From Cladorhizidae sp. MBARI D1340-BT2 (Eukaryota > Porifera > Demospongiae > Poecilosclerida > Cladorhizidae), in contig JAQNBH010000002.1 in NCBI GenBank assembly GCA_028752905.1, positions 16,734,930-16,798,929 of the forward strand: DNA of 64,000 bases. Direction: 5' to 3'. Below, piece after piece: positions 34,540-60,913 of the stretch; the first letter of the stretch is position 1; each line of letters starts with the position of its first letter. The position numbers were made by a program, and so were the translations under genes. The notes beneath the pieces were generated by a model. It was not told where the DNA came from. It did no database searches and was given only the letters and a program-made list of their open reading frames with translations.

Positions 34540-35811
34540 TGCTTACTCTGAGCGAGGTGGGCGTAAAGTTTGTTTCTTCTGGTAAATTGGTCCGATTTTA
34601 ATAATATGGAGATTTTCCAATTAGCGGTCCCTCCCTCTAGTAATCGACCCTACCCTGGCACCACGAGCAATGGGGGAAAATGTCTTCTTACCAAGGATTC
34701 CACTGTTGTCCAGAGAGTATCCTTTCTAGTTCAAGCGGTTTGCCTTCTAATCCTTGACGTCAGGAAAGAACCACTAGGGATTGGCAGAAGCAGCTTTTCT
34801 TGAAATGGGAAGCCTACTTAGTACTAGACTAAGAGTGAGGCTATCAGGCAGTACTTTCTGCAGAATTTTCTTAGTATAAAGAAGATAATGCAATTTGTTA
34901 AAAGTGGGAAGCTGGTCTGACAACACGTGGTTTTGTTATAAAGTCCCATATCTCTCTTAATCTCCTGGACCAGTTAGGCACTCAGCGCTACAGTATCATA
35001 ACCACATGTAGCACCCATTTGGGTTTGGTTTGCAGTACTCTGTAAGTAGCTTGGCATGTTTCTGTGCCTGGGACCTGGCTTGTTATGATCACTTAAATGA
35101 AATAAAGTTCTTGGCAAGATATAGTCCTGATTTATATACTAAAATGTAGCCAATGCAGTATGCTTACTAAGAGTATTTTTGTTTTGCCATACAAATTTTA
35201 TTGGCACTGCAGGTTGCAATGTGAAGTGAAGCCACTCCTCCAACTCCTCCGTGAATGCATGAAGTGTTGAGTGGCCAGAGCAATACAAACACTAAAAGCA
35301 GATGAAAGTATTTCTTATAATGATGGAATTATTTCTTTTGGTGGAAGTATTTTTATATTTTTTAATGTTCATGTGAAGGCAGCTCTAAATTATTGTTACA
35401 AATTTGGAGCGCTCTAGATTCTGCATACTTCACTATATGAACTAGATATATAGCTCGGGTAATAGATCTCTCACTGTGTTCTCTTCTGATATTAAAAACT
35501 GATGCATTGGTACAGTCATGCCAAAGTGACATGCATCCAAAGTGGGGTTAGCTACCTAAAAATAAGAGTGCCTGAACTGGCTTTACAATAACCTTCTCAA
35601 TAATCAACTTCAAATTGTACTCTCTCGATGTTTCGACTAGATGCTCTAGCCTTCATCAGGAATAATGACTGGCTGCAGTTGCAGTTACTTCTTGCATCGC
35701 TCTATATGTGCAGGCTGGAATAGCTGTAGAGTGCAGTGACATAACTCTCTGCTGACTCTTCCTCGTTTTGGTTGCGTTTGTTGAAGCATGCACGTTCAAA
35801 TATATTATTTC
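34540..35811. other. Upstream region of the GT61 gene; no gene recognised
   Basis: It should hold the promoter and 5' UTR of the minus-strand gene, but no TATA or other element is convincing. 35410-35560 carries a diverged piece of the GATATATAGCTC foldback family. 35585-35667 carries one arm of the ACAATAACC foldback MITE. Confidence 0.45.
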
Positions 35812-36042
35812 TCACTGGAATGAATCCATCAAATAGCTACAGGTTGGTTCATACTTTTTTCTTTTGTCTTTCATAATGCCAGTAGAGTTGAGAACATCCT
35901 CAGTCTCCTCGTCTAGGCAATAGAACTGGCCTGACCTGTCTTGCCTCTGCTGCATTGGCCAGTCGTGATGTGATATATACCTAGTTAGCTTATAGTAGGA
36001 ATCAATTTCTTCTCGTGAAAACAGCAACCACACACCAAACAA
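35812..36042 (-). CDS. Unidentified open frame (possible exon)
   Basis: 76 codons reading MFGVWLLFSREEIDSYYKLT, then RYISHHDWPMQQRQDRSGQF and YCLDEETEDVLNSTG. Composition is protein-like, with many charged and aromatic residues. There is no repeat and no family I recognise. It could be an exon of an unknown minus-strand gene or a transposon fragment. Confidence 0.25.
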   Translation of the reverse strand: MFGVWLLFSREEIDSYYKLTRYISHHDWPMQQRQDRSGQFYCLDEETEDVLNSTGIMKDKRKKYEPTCSYLMDSFQ

Positions 36043-36377
36043 TTCTCAGAAGGGTTGAACTCTGAACTCATGGTACGATCATGCTATCAAATATGGGCAT
36101 ACAAGGAAGGTGTTACAATAACCCATTAAAGGTGATTAGGTATTACAGATGCACTTCTGTACAGCTCAAACATCTTTCTTCATTTAGCTCAGCCATCTGG
36201 GCATTTAAAGGGAAAGGTGTCGTGGTAGGAAGATTCATCACACCTCTGACGACACCATGTTGCTGCATGTTCTAAAACGGAGCTAAAGGTCTGTACACAC
36301 CCCAAATCAATTTACAACCACAAAAATGTCCAGGAAATTATATAACCACTAAGTATGAGATATATCAGAGTTTAATA

Positions 36378-37910
36378 TAGTGGAACCTCCGTTAATGGAT
36401 ATTCCCCACCTTATAATGGACAGAGGCAGACCGATAGATATTTCCATAGGAATAGTGCCCAGAAAGCACCCGAATAGTGGACAACCTCCAAATTCCGAAC
36501 AACGGACAGCACCCAAGCACCCTGTTGATTTTGTTACCAGTCACCTCAGCAAAGCCTTTATTGAAACTCTTTCTCACAGAAACTGAGGGATTACAAAGGC
36601 AATATTGTAAGGAATTTGGCCAATAACAATGCTCTCTCTCTCACTGCAACAGCAGATTGGTCTCAACTGTTAGTTGGCTCCATTCTGACAATCCAATGGA
36701 AGGAGTCCATACTTCTTCATAGCCTCTGATGTAAGAGTGTACTTCTGCTACACTCAAGTCCTGCCTACTGGCTGAGAGGTCATCTAGCTAGAGAATCTAG
36801 TCATCTCACATGACAGTTTGCATGTTGCTCAAATTTCTTTGAGTCAGATATCTTGAGTGAAGCTAATCTATAAAGCTACTCGAGTCTGGTAATGGCGTCT
36901 TCTAAAAAAAAAGGATTCATCTCTCTTTGGAGAAGAAGGTGGATGTGATGAAGCAAAGAAGCATCTTGTAATTACTGTATGCACCCTTGGAGAAAAGTTT
37001 AGTTGTGGTAAGACACAAATTTCAGATATACTGAGGAGCAGTGAGAGTATGTTAGCCATAATATAAATCTAATCCGTCAACTAGTAAAAAACCCTCAAGT
37101 TTCAGAGTAATCTGATGTGAATTCATTGTACCAATTGTATGTGATGGCCTGTTCCAAGGACATTTACCCATGTGGACCTTAACTCACTGAGAAGGCCAGA
37201 GAAATTGCTGTAATTTTAGTCATGCAGAATTCAAGGGAACCAATGGCTGGCTAACAAAGTAGAAGAAGTGGTACAATATAAGGAGAGTGGTTGTAAGTGG
37301 TGAATCTGGTGATGTATGAGGGGAGACATCATGTTCTGGAAGGAGAGGCTGCCTGAGATTGTGAAAGGATATAAAAAGGAAGACAATCATAACCTAGATG
37401 AGACTGGATGCTTTTGGAAAGCACTCCCTGATTGTGTGTTTGGACAGAAAGGAAAGCAATGCTGGGGTGGGAAAAAAGTAAGCAGAGATTGACAGTAACC
37501 TTCATAGTGAGTGCTGCTGGTGAAGAGGAAACTCCCATTGTCATCTGGTATTATGTAAAAAAACCTAGGTGCTTCCAAGGTTTTGATACATATGGTCTTC
37601 CTGTGAAGTATTACCACCAGAAAAAGGCATGGATGATGAGAGAAATCCTTAGTACAGTTTTGACAGCTTTCAATCATAAAATGAGACAAAAAAATCTGTT
37701 TTGCCTCTAATGGACATAGCAGGTTGCCCTCCTGAAGCGTTCAAAGGAATGTATAGCAATGTCAATGGCACACAACACATTGTGTTTGCTCCTAGTAATA
37801 ATAGGCACACAACACATTGTGTTTGTTCCTAGTAATAATAGGCACACAACTCATTGTGTTTGCTCCTAGTAATAATAGGCCCACAACACATTGAGTTTGC
37901 TCCTAGTATT
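36378..37910 (+). pseudogene. pogo/Tigger-type (CENP-B-like) transposon remnant
   Basis: The left end GTGGAACCTCCGTTAATGGA after TATA resembles a pogo/Tigger terminal repeat with TA target. Coding pieces in several frames: SLEKKVDVMKQ (about 36935), LGEKFSCGKTQISDILRSSE (about 36989-37050, HTH region), WYNIRRVVVSGESGDV (about 37270-37315) and LDETGCFW (about 37397, catalytic Asp). Further on are GWEKSKQRLTVTFIVSAAGE (37450-) and KAWMMREILSTVLTAFNHKM (about 37627-37686), then MDIAGCPPEAFKGMYSNV. Stops and frameshifts make it inactive. The C-terminal part runs into a short tandem repeat at 37771. No right terminal repeat was found. Confidence 0.85.
37771..37908 (+). repeat. 37-bp tandem repeat inside the pogo remnant
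   Basis: About 3.7 units of a 37-bp motif (CACACAACACATTGTGTTTG, then CTCCTAGTAATAATAGG). It arises from the transposase segment that should read VFxPSNT, so it is an internal expansion of transposon coding sequence. Confidence 0.88.
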
Positions 37911-38639
37911 AAAAACTACCCAGGAGGGTCTGCTTTGCTTGCCAATTAATTGAGCAGCCACCTAAAATCGAGCATCGAGCATCACGTCACTGTGAGCATC
38001 TTGTACTGGAGTGTGCAGTATTTCCTACTAACCCTATAATAGCCACCTCTTGGAATCACCTGAGGCTATAGCTATAAGCCCTTTGGCTTTTAGTTCCTAA
38101 CTATGGCTTTGGAATACCCCTGGCCTTAAGGCTGATTCCAGGATCAAGATGTGGAATTGGTTCTACTCACTAGGAACATTTCATGGAGTCAGTCATACAC
38201 ACTGGGACATTCCAGGATCAAAATGTGGAGTCAGTTATACACACCTGGGACACTCCAGGATCAATATGTGGAGTCTGTAATACTCGCTACATGCCTAAGA
38301 AAGGTTAGGACTGTAGCTTTGCACTAGCTACATGTTTTTACTAGCAATGTCTGAAGTTAGTTCTCAAATGCAGCATTTTACGGACTGAACAGTAGCTAGT
38401 TACTATTGCCGTTTCAAAGATCATTTTCAGCTTAGAGGGAGGACCAAACCATTTTTGTGGTTTTGTTCTTAAAAAAATGTCCTAACTTTCTAATGTTTCG
38501 TCCATTTTCAATAATTTAGGTGTTTTTTTGCGCTTTACAAGATTGTGTTGCAATCAACTTTGACTTCACTCACTTGCAATGACACTGAGGGCATTACTTA
38601 TGTACTTCACACTGCAAATGTAAGTCATCAATACTTGCC

Positions 38640-38836
38640 ACATGTGTTGCCATCAGAGTATCCACTGTTACAGTGAACACATGTGTTGCTATCAGAGTAC
38701 CCACCGATACAGTGAACACATGTTTTACTATCAGAGTACCCACTAATACAGTGAACACATGTGTGGCTATCAGAATACCCACAGATACAGTGAACACATG
38801 TGTTGCTATCAGAATACCCACCGATACAGTGAATGA
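38640..38836 (+). repeat. 39-bp minisatellite
   Basis: Five units of a 39-bp motif (CAGTGAACACATGTGTTGCT, then ATCAGAGTACCCACCGATA). A multiple-of-3 unit length gives open frames on both strands, one with CxxC spacing (TCVHCIGGYSDSN). No gene structure surrounds it. Confidence 0.9.
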
Positions 38837-38841
38837 TGATC

Positions 38842-39640
38842 ACTTTCTATTTCTTCTACTAGCCCATTTTTATTGCTGGCAGGTGAAGTGAGCACATAGA
38901 TGGGACTCAATCGCATGACGATGGAAAAACTGATTATTCATACGATAGGGGGTTTCAGATGATAGGGGGGAAATTACTGAGTTAGAAGCAGTTCTACATC
39001 CTCAATGCATTTCCATGGTTAACCATTCTATTCATGCTCTTATCGTCCAATTCTCAATCAGTATATAACAAAAAGGCACAAACTCAGCAATAATGAACTG
39101 AAACTTGATCAGTGAATGTTTGGAAATAAAACATGCTCTTTTGAAGACATTAATATATAGTCTGATCTTCCCTTAAAACATATCCCAACCTAGAGCTAGT
39201 CTAATGTGGTCGTTTTTGCAATGATGCAAATATCTTTCTAGTTAAAACGCGGTATATTAGAAACATCTATACGGGGAGACATTAGGAGCTATCTGGAATT
39301 AATCATCACTGAACAGAGAAGACAGTTACAACTCCCCAGTCATATACCATCGGGTGCTGTGGGCAGCTAACACATCCCTAGCAGTCGCGTGATTACCACC
39401 ATGAGAATGCATCCAGCTGATGAAAACCAATGAAGGAAGGAAAAAGCTCTTAATTAGCTATATAATTATTCGTGTGATTATCATTGCTCTCATATAATTA
39501 ATTCTCAGATCCCTGAGGAAAAGATGATTCTCCAACAATAAAATAATGTCTAGCACAATAAATTTCATAATAACCTAGACACATATGTAGTTTGCTGATG
39601 AAGGCTATAAATAGTGCTCAATGCTGTGTTAAAGCAGAGC
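38842..39640. other. No gene recognised
   Basis: AT-rich unique-looking sequence between the 39-bp array and the foldback element. Nothing convincing on either strand. Confidence 0.5.
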
Positions 39641-39648
39641 TATTGAAT

Positions 39649-39757
39649 AGTAGTAATAGAAAAGTACTGGGATGGCTAGTCCTACTATAGTTTGATGCGA
39701 ATGCAATCGCATGAAACTATAGTAGGACTAGCCATCCCAGTACTTTTATTACTACTA
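39649..39757. mobile_element. Foldback element with about 50-bp near-perfect arms
   Basis: The left arm starts GTAGTAATAGAAAAGTACTG; the right arm ends CAGTACTTTTATTACTAC. Arms match almost perfectly around a short ATGCAA loop. The outermost bases belong to TAGTAGTAA/TTACTACTA trinucleotide sequence. A (TAC)n tract follows at 39808-39895. Confidence 0.9.
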
Positions 39758-39764
39758 TTACTAC

Positions 39765-39840
39765 TATATATATATATATATATGTGTATAAAATGTATAT
39801 ATATATATACTACTACTACTACTACACACTACTACTACTG

Positions 39841-39874
<34 letters not shown>

Positions 39875-39915
39875 TACACTACAACTACTACACTACAACT
39901 CTTATTACTACTACT
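39765..39915 (+). repeat. (TA)n and (TAC)n microsatellites
   Basis: TA dinucleotide run (about 39765-39812) then TAC/TACACTAC trinucleotides to about 39915. Confidence 0.9.
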
Positions 39916-40829
39916 GAGGAACACTATTAATCATTTATCGTTTGTATTATTTTAATTTGATTATCAGTGATAACTATCAATTTAATTTCTGTTTCTGGGC
40001 TAATTTGTGCTCAATCTATTAGGTATGTATGAGTTAGCTCATTATTAACTTATAATGGCAGTCGGCTTGGGACCCTCCCCTCTTATGTCAAGCAGTTTGC
40101 ACAGCAATAACCAACTTTATAGATTCTGGCCAAGCTTTTGACCAGCACTTTGGGTTGTCTTCAGGTCATCAGAATGATCGCCCCTGGTGGTGGTGCAGGT
40201 CATGTGACTCCTGGTGTTGATTGGGATCATAAAGGTAGTCCCAAGCGATTGGCAGACACCCATACCCAGGAAATATCAGGGAGGGTATCTTCAAGAGGAA
40301 TGCAACTAAAATCATGACGATGGAAACGCACTAACACTCATTTACAAGGCACTAGTCCCAAACAAACCAAGCGAGCCCAACACGGTCCCATGAGCAGGCC
40401 CGGAGGAGCCTATAGGGCAGGTAGGGCTTCGGCCCTACCAATATTTGGCTCTTTACTTCAATTAATATTTTGCTGATCTTGAGTTTGAATTTTTAGAGTA
40501 GCCAGTGCATTCATCAAAAACTCTCAGAATGTCATGTATTACTACACTCCCAAAGTTTGTGAAGCATGCAAGCTAAAACAGCCAATTGCTTGTAAATGAA
40601 TGTGCCAGCTGGCATGCAATTACTAGTATGCCAGCTGTCATTAGCTAGTTCTAGAATATTCTGGTCATGTGCTGTACCATGCTCTTGTTACAATGGTTGC
40701 TCTTTTAAGTTAGGTCCCAGAACTTCCTACTGCTCCTCACCAGCCCACTAATTTTAAATTCCCCAAGTGATCTTTGGGGGTAAAGAGTGTTGTTTGTCGG
40801 TCATTTCAATCCACTTGGCTCAAGCAATG

Positions 40830-42790
40830 GCCATTTCTGAGTTAAAAGATGTTGTTTACTGCCACACTTGTGTGACAGGCTTCAAACATGGGAAAATGAG
40901 GTCTTCTAAAGCTGCACCAGCCTTCGTAAGTATCTCTCAATAGTTTTGGTGTGTGTGTGTATCATTTAGTAAATCACTAAATTTAACATCCACAGGATTT
41001 AGTAATTGGAAAAATGCAACCAGTTTATTCCAAAAACATCAACTAAGTGACTGTCATCAAGAAACAGTTGATGTAGTCATCAGAATTCCAGCTACGACAA
41101 AGATGTTGGGGAGCAACTTGTACAACAACATGCCAAAGAAAGAGAGTACAATTGCAAAATGCTTCTAAAGATTGTGTCTAGCATTCGATATTTGGCTAGA
41201 CAAGGGTTAGCTCTGAGAGGTGATGGGGATGAAGGAGATGGAAATTTTCTTCAACTGCTGAAGATGAATGGTGAAGATGATACTGAAATGATTGAATGGT
41301 TGAATCGCAAGTCTTGCAAATATACTTCACATCAAATTCAGAATGACATTCTTGGTGTTATGGCTAATAATATTCTCAGAAATATTACAGCTTTACTTCA
41401 ACAGTCGCCTTACCTCACTGTTATGATCGATGAGGCAACAGACATGTTATTATTTGTATTTTATAGTCAAGCAGCCACCCACAAGAAGTCGGTCAGCATA
41501 ACACCAGAACATGATATTATTTACATGTTTATGATTTAATGTTGCTATTGCTGAGCCTGTTAAGGCCATCACATATATAATACAGCATAGTGTGAAACCT
41601 AATAACAATCTATATTAAAAAAAAGAAGTCAACAGTATTTAATTAATAAAATTATCCACAATATTAAGTTACGAGTGTCCCGCTGCTCAGGAAGGGGGGG
41701 ACAGGAGTGGACCAAAGATCATTCCTCAGCTCACCATACAACAGTTCCTTTCTCCTCTGCCACTACTTCTACCCAAGTTAATTAAATTCACATGAATGTC
41801 TATTTCGAGACTTGAAGCAAGCTAGTGATGACTACATTAGCAGGCATTAGAGTATTTTGTCCCAGTAGGTGGACTGTAAGGTATCATCAACAATTACTCT
41901 GTTCTACAAGTTAACATGGGATGAAGCACTTGATTTGGCGATGGATACTGAAACAAAGGCCTCAATTATTGGAGTTTCTTCACAGATGAGATGAAATCTT
42001 TTGACTTATTTTTTGGTGTATACTTGGGTGAAATGTTGTTTCGACATACAGACAACCTGAGTGCAGCATTACTATATCTGCTGCAGAAGGTCAGCATATT
42101 GGCACGATGGTAATTGATACTTTTGGTACAGAACAACTGTATGATTGTTTTTGGAGAAAGTTAACATATTTGCTCAATTGGTGGATGTGAGTGATCCACA
42201 ACTTCCACGTCAATGGAAGACACCACGGCGTTATGAAATTGGGGAATCTAGTGGTGATTTTCACATGTCTGCTAAGCTCTATTTTCGACAGCAATACTAT
42301 GAAGCTATTGACAACTTCACAAATTGCCTGAAGAGTCGCTTTGAACAACCTGGTTACAATGTTTACTGCAACCTGGAGAAGCTTTTGAGAAAAGCAGCTA
42401 AAAGGGAAGCTTTTGAAGATGAAATAGAATTTGTTTGCTCATTTTATAAAGATGATTTCAACCAAGTTTCCTAAGTTCTCAACTTCTTACCTTTTCTATT
42501 GATTTTAAACGTACTTCTGAAGGAAATGGGGCTGATGTTACGATATTAAATATCAGGGACTACTTTCAATCCCTCAGTGCAGGCCAAAAAGAGTTACTCA
42601 GCCATGTATGCTGCATCATGCAACTCCTGTTGGTAATGCCAGCAACAAATGCTACTTCAGAACGTTCTTTTAGTGCCTTACGAAGAGTAAAAATTACCAT
42701 CGTAGCTCCATGACACAGAAAAGATTAAAAATCTAATGGTACTGCATGTACACAAGGTACATACAGATTCTCTTAGTAAGATAGATATAG
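40830..42790 (+). pseudogene. ZMYM1-like hAT transposase pseudogene
   Basis: In order: TTF-type zinc finger remnant (ELKDVVYCHTCVTGFKHGKM, about 40838), then a GT-AG intron of about 70 bp at 40926-40995. Next are GFSNWKNATSLFQKHQLSDC (about 40996) and RYLARQGLALRGDGDEGDGN (about 41186-41245). LTVMIDEATD (about 41413-41442) holds the first catalytic Asp region. After the nested insertion come WDEALDLAMDTETKASIIGV, DVSDPQLPRQWKTPRRYEIG and YYEAIDNFTNCLKSRFEQPG. C-terminal dimerisation pieces follow (ATSERSF-like and LMVLHVHKVHTDSLSKIDIA, about 42734-42793). Multiple frameshifts and stops make it inactive. Confidence 0.87.
41445..41770 (+). mobile_element. Segment nested inside the hAT transposase
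   Basis: The transposase frame is lost after EATD (41442) and recovers after about 41770. Part of the insert (41535-41766) is related to 29650-29680 plus 30345-30537. The target-proximal sequence is TTAAGGCC without the 664-bp TTAA MITE. Exact borders are uncertain. Confidence 0.65.
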
Positions 42791-43375
42791 CTAGTGCATT
42801 TGTTGGTAAGTGTGATCACAGGAGAAAGATGTTTAATAAGTTTTGTTTTTAATTCATGATTATACAGACTTTATTCATTACCCCAAAACATGGCATTGTA
42901 TTATACCATTGGCTTCCTAACCCATTTTGGCCCTACCAATAATTGTTAGCTTCCTCCAGGCCTGATGAGGGCATATGGACTCTCAACTGGAGGGTGGGTC
43001 ACAACACCAATAAATTCTGCCAGTTCTTAAGACCCCACACCACCACGAGGGGGAGCCACAAATGGAAGCTGAAAACGACTAAGTACAAGTCAAAAGTTCA
43101 TCTAGGGTCTACAAACACAGCTCCTGAATGAATCCATCCTAACCACATAACTAACTAGGTGATGTTCAAATAGTACAGCAGATAGGTGCATGAATTGTGC
43201 TATTGACAATACCTGTATGAAATTTGATACACAATCAGGGAAAACCCTTTGGAAGATGCTATAGGGCCATTGCTGATTCATCCCGTGACAAAAATGGTAG
43301 CCGTTTTTCAAAATGGCCGGCCCAAACTCGTGTGACATCTTTGTCGTACTGTGCAACTTTCTTGCCATTACTGCC

Positions 43376-44026
<651 letters not shown>

Positions 44027-44078
44027 TCTTGTATGAGAGCTTTGTCTTGTTTCTGACTCCTTTTTTGTCGTATTTTAG

Positions 44079-57209
<13,131 letters not shown>

Positions 57210-58500
57210 GTGCGTATGTATTCGTTGTTGTTTTAAAATGGAACAATAATTTTTGTTGTGAAGACATCTTTGTTCACGTTTTTAATTTTTCCCCCTTTTT
57301 ATCGTCATGGAAACACGAGACTATACGATTGAAAATGACTTCCAGCCTCAGGCGTACACATGTTCATCACACTTGGCGGCAATTAACGGCCTGTGTGTAC
57401 ATGCATATGAACTGCAACATCCTAACTCTTACGAGCGCGTAAGTGCACTGCTAGGAGACGTAGAGGTGGAGCTAAGGGGAACGAAAAATGGCAGCAAGAA
57501 GTGAGCGAGCAAAACACGCTGTAGAAACGAGGAACTTAGGCCATGTAAACCCTTTTTTGCCTCCAGCGTGTGTGCGTACGTACGGTCATTACACGGAGCA
57601 AGAAATGGCCTCCTTGTATGTATTCTGGCCCCTTCCCATACATTGCCACAAGTCTTCGCTCGATACCTTTTGTCTGGACATGCTAGTTATCAATTATTAT
57701 TATTTTATTTATTATTATTTTTAATTTTTTAATTTTTTGTTTTTTTAATTATTTAATTATTTTATTTTTTATTTTTTATTATTTTTTCCATTATTAAAAA
57801 AAAAAAATTGTTTTGTTTTTAAAGAATAACTCGTATCATTAGAATGGAAATAGAACAAGCAGAAGTTTGGTATGAGAGTCAGCTTCGTTGAAGTGAGCAA
57901 ACAAAAGGCTATGTAGAGCCACGTCGCTATATGTCTATAGAAAAACTTACAGCATTGAAATCCACCCAGCAGCGCCTCCTAGCTCAAGAGCATGACATTC
58001 AGAATGATTCCTGGTGAGCACAGGTGTCTGTGCAGCTTTCCACTGGAGAAGAACTTCCAGAAAGAGTAGCAAAAGCCAGGAAGAGACCGATCAGTTGCGA
58101 TCGTCGCCATAAAAAAGAAAAAATTTCACACACACCCCGTCTAATCTGAAGTAATGTGCATGCGGAGAATGGGCACCTCATATTCTTCGATTTACCCCCC
58201 CCCCCCCGATGACATCCTAGTTTGCACCATATGGCGTTTAATCGGTTAACTCTTTCGGAACCCAGGTCAACCAGCAGATCGTCGCCTAGAGCAACAAAAT
58301 TTCCAATGCACTGTTTGTGGGAACGCAAAAGAACAGCTCCAGTGCACGGCTTTTGCTGCATACCTACTTCCACACTTAGCCCTGCAGCCATTAATCTTCA
58401 TGCTCACCAACCATGTGCTTGGTAGAAGCTGAACATAACTACTAATATAATATCAAACCACAGACCACAGCTGCTTTTCAGTACCAGCAAGAAAATTATG
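57210..58500. other. Start of the SDAD1 intron (copy beta), no gene recognised
   Basis: 57690-57815 is a T/A-rich low-complexity tract. 58000-58400 resembles the flanks of the 18-bp array at 16724 (GTGAGCACAGG, CCAGGAAGAGAC) and holds a possible retroelement remnant on either strand, with no conserved domain seen. Confidence 0.45.
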
Positions 58501-59165
58501 GTAGACCTTCTCAATAATGAACTTGAAATTGTATTCTCTCGACATTTCGACTAGATGTTCTAGCCTTCATTAGAATAATTATTCCTGGAGCACCTAGTCG
58601 AAACGTCGAGAGAATACAATTTGAGATTGATTATTGAGAAGGTTATTGTGATGTTATTATTAGCTATAGCTAATTACGACTGATGTTGGGTAGACATTTA
58701 TAGCCAAATATTAATGATATTATTATTCTCAATCTCGCAGTTGACATAATAATATTACAATAACCTTCTCAATAATGAACTTGAAATTGTATTCTCTCGA
58801 CATTTCGACTAGATGTTCTAGCCTTCATTAGAATAATTATTCCTGGAGCACCTAGTCGAAACGTCGAGAGAATACAATTTGAGATTGATTATTGAGAAGG
58901 TTATTGTGATGTTATTATTAGCTATAGCTAATTACGACTGATGTTGGGTAGACATTTATAGCCAAATATTAACGATATTATTATTCTCAATCTCGCAGTT
59001 GACATAATAATATTACAATAACCTTCTCAATAATGAACTTGAAATTGTATTCTCTCGACATTTCGACTAGATGTTCTAGCCTTCATTAGAATAATTATTC
59101 CTGGAGCACCTAGTCGAAACGTCGAGAGAATACAATTTGATGTTGATTATTGAGAAGGTTATTGT
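58501..59165 (+). repeat. Tandem array of the ACAATAACC foldback MITE, about 258-bp period
   Basis: Three copies of the MITE (58501-58649, 58757-58907, 59015-59165), each separated by the same ~107-bp flank (GACTGATGTTGGGTAGACAT, TTATTATTCTCAATCTCGCA). The left end of the window shows only one copy plus its flank. Confidence 0.9.
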
Positions 59166-59189
59166 GATGTTATTATTAGCTATAGCTAA

Positions 59190-59459
59190 TTACAGATGAG
59201 CTAGCCACTCCAGCCAGACTCCATCTTCTTTTCTCTCTGGCTCTGCAAGCCTTGGTAAGCTTGAAACATTCACCTTCAAGACGAAGAGAAACCATCTGGC
59301 CGTGCAATGCCTGTCCTGGTGAACCATCCTTGTGTCTAACAGGACAGAACAATCATCCAGACTGTTACAAGGTATGGCGTGTAATTGCCAGCTAAGAATT
59401 TGACTGCTCCAGCTGGCCATGTTTTCAATATAAGCTGCTAGTTGTATCTTTGAAGGCAC
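59190..59459 (-). pseudogene. Right-copy version of the unidentified frame at 275-556
   Basis: Same sequence as 275-556, with an indel that changes the frame after SLDD. The retained start and the changed C-terminal part show the frame is not kept by selection here. Confidence 0.3.
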
Positions 59460-59573
59460 TAATCTTGCTTTGCACTTAATTAATGCTTATTCTTCTAGCT
59501 GGCAAACATTACATCATTTTGCTACAATATTGAGCTATGCAGACGCTTACCTTTTCTGCTCTCCTGTTCATTC

Positions 59574-60263
59574 CAGTGTTTGCATTTTACCCGGGTAAAA
59601 CCTATTTAACCCAACCCAGTGGGTAAAACCTGTGTTTTAGGTATTTCGCCCAGGTTTTACCCCTATTTTACCAGGTTTTTTTTACCCAGGTATTACCCAG
59701 TGATATAAAACACTTATTTGTAGCCCTGTCACAGCCCTGTCCCAGAGCCACAAGTGTCTGGGTGGTGGTGGACACCAGGGCTATTTAAAAGGCAAGCAAA
59801 TACCACAGGTCATCATTCACTGCTTACAATTTAGTAAGTGTACTGCTATTACAAAAATGAGAAAGCCCAGAAACTCGTCTTCTGCCACAGGCTCCTGCGA
59901 GGACCTCAGGAGATTGACTATTAAATCTGTTTAACTTGCATATCAATTGGACTTTAATCCCATGAATCTTGTTTAAATAAATCATTAAATAAAAATATAT
60001 ATTCTCTAGTAGACAACCTTGTCACTTGGTAAATAAATGCTGAGTGAAACACAGCTCCTGTTTTTGTCTAGTTCTTTACAGTTGCCATTTATTGAATGTC
60101 TTACTTCCTGATTACAGAGTTAATTTCTTATAATATCTTTACAGTTTATAATAACTCTATTGTGTCTATTATTTTATCCTGGGTTGTATCCATGTTTGAG
60201 TAAAACCCGGGTAAAAGGTATTTAACCCAACCCGGGTTACACCCGAGCCCTGGGTAAAACCTG
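59574..60263 (+). mobile_element. hAT-type MITE in the right repeat copy
   Basis: Counterpart of 687-1404 with the same flanking GTTCATTC (59566-59573 and 60264-60271). The right terminal repeat has lost about 9 bp (CGAACTCTG), so this copy would not be mobile. Confidence 0.88.
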
Positions 60264-60913
60264 GTTCATTCTCCTTTTTTTACCCAGACTAGCAAATTAA
60301 CACACCCTTTTTGGTTAGGGAAGCTCTCTAGAATCACACGCAAGATTGGACTTATGGTGCTCAAGTTACGTGGCGTAGAGAAATACAGGAGTATCCTGTA
60401 TTGTCTAGAAATATCTTAACTAGTCTGGATACCAGCCGCAATGCTAGCTGACCGCAATTTCCGATGTCTTAGAGCTGTGATGACAGGTTGTCACAAGTTT
60501 CCGTGGAAACAATGGTGGCGTAAGGCTCATGGCCAAACATGGCAAACTTTTCAACTTCTCTTGCCTCTAGTGAACTTGGGACGGAATAATAATTGAATCC
60601 TTTAGGCGCTAAAGAGTTGACAGAGGCAGAATTTTCTTTTTGGATCACCACTGCCCAGTTATGCTTTAGTATAGTTGGTGACTTCCTCTTCCCCATAAAT
60701 CCACCGAAGTGATTTTTTTAAAAGGCCATCCCTCCCCCGCTGTTTTAGACAATGACAAGTTAATGTTGTGGGGGTAAAGTTCATATTGCGTTCACTGTTT
60801 GACTCATGAAACGCTTCTCGGGGACTATTGAGATGCCTTCTCCTGTCCTCAGAGAGTGCGTGCTAATAGTAGTACTGTAAGAACACACTTTGTGCTGTTT
60901 TTGGATATCCAGG

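Larger units (their letters stand above)
40395..42964 (+). mobile_element. hAT transposon (ZMYM1-like/TTF-type), 2570 bp, with inverted ends and 5-bp target duplication
   Basis: Left end CAGGCCCGGAGGAGCC; right end is the complement of CAGGCCTGGAGGAAGC. The identical 5 bp ATGAG flank both ends (40390-40394 and 42965-42969). The interior carries a degenerate transposase of the TTF-zinc-finger/ZMYM1-like hAT group. A foreign segment is nested at about 41445-41770. Confidence 0.85.

Noticed and set aside
38594..38843. Cys-x-x-Cys repeats suggesting a zinc-binding protein
   Set aside because: Only a five-copy 39-bp tandem repeat, open on both strands, with no conserved flanking coding sequence.
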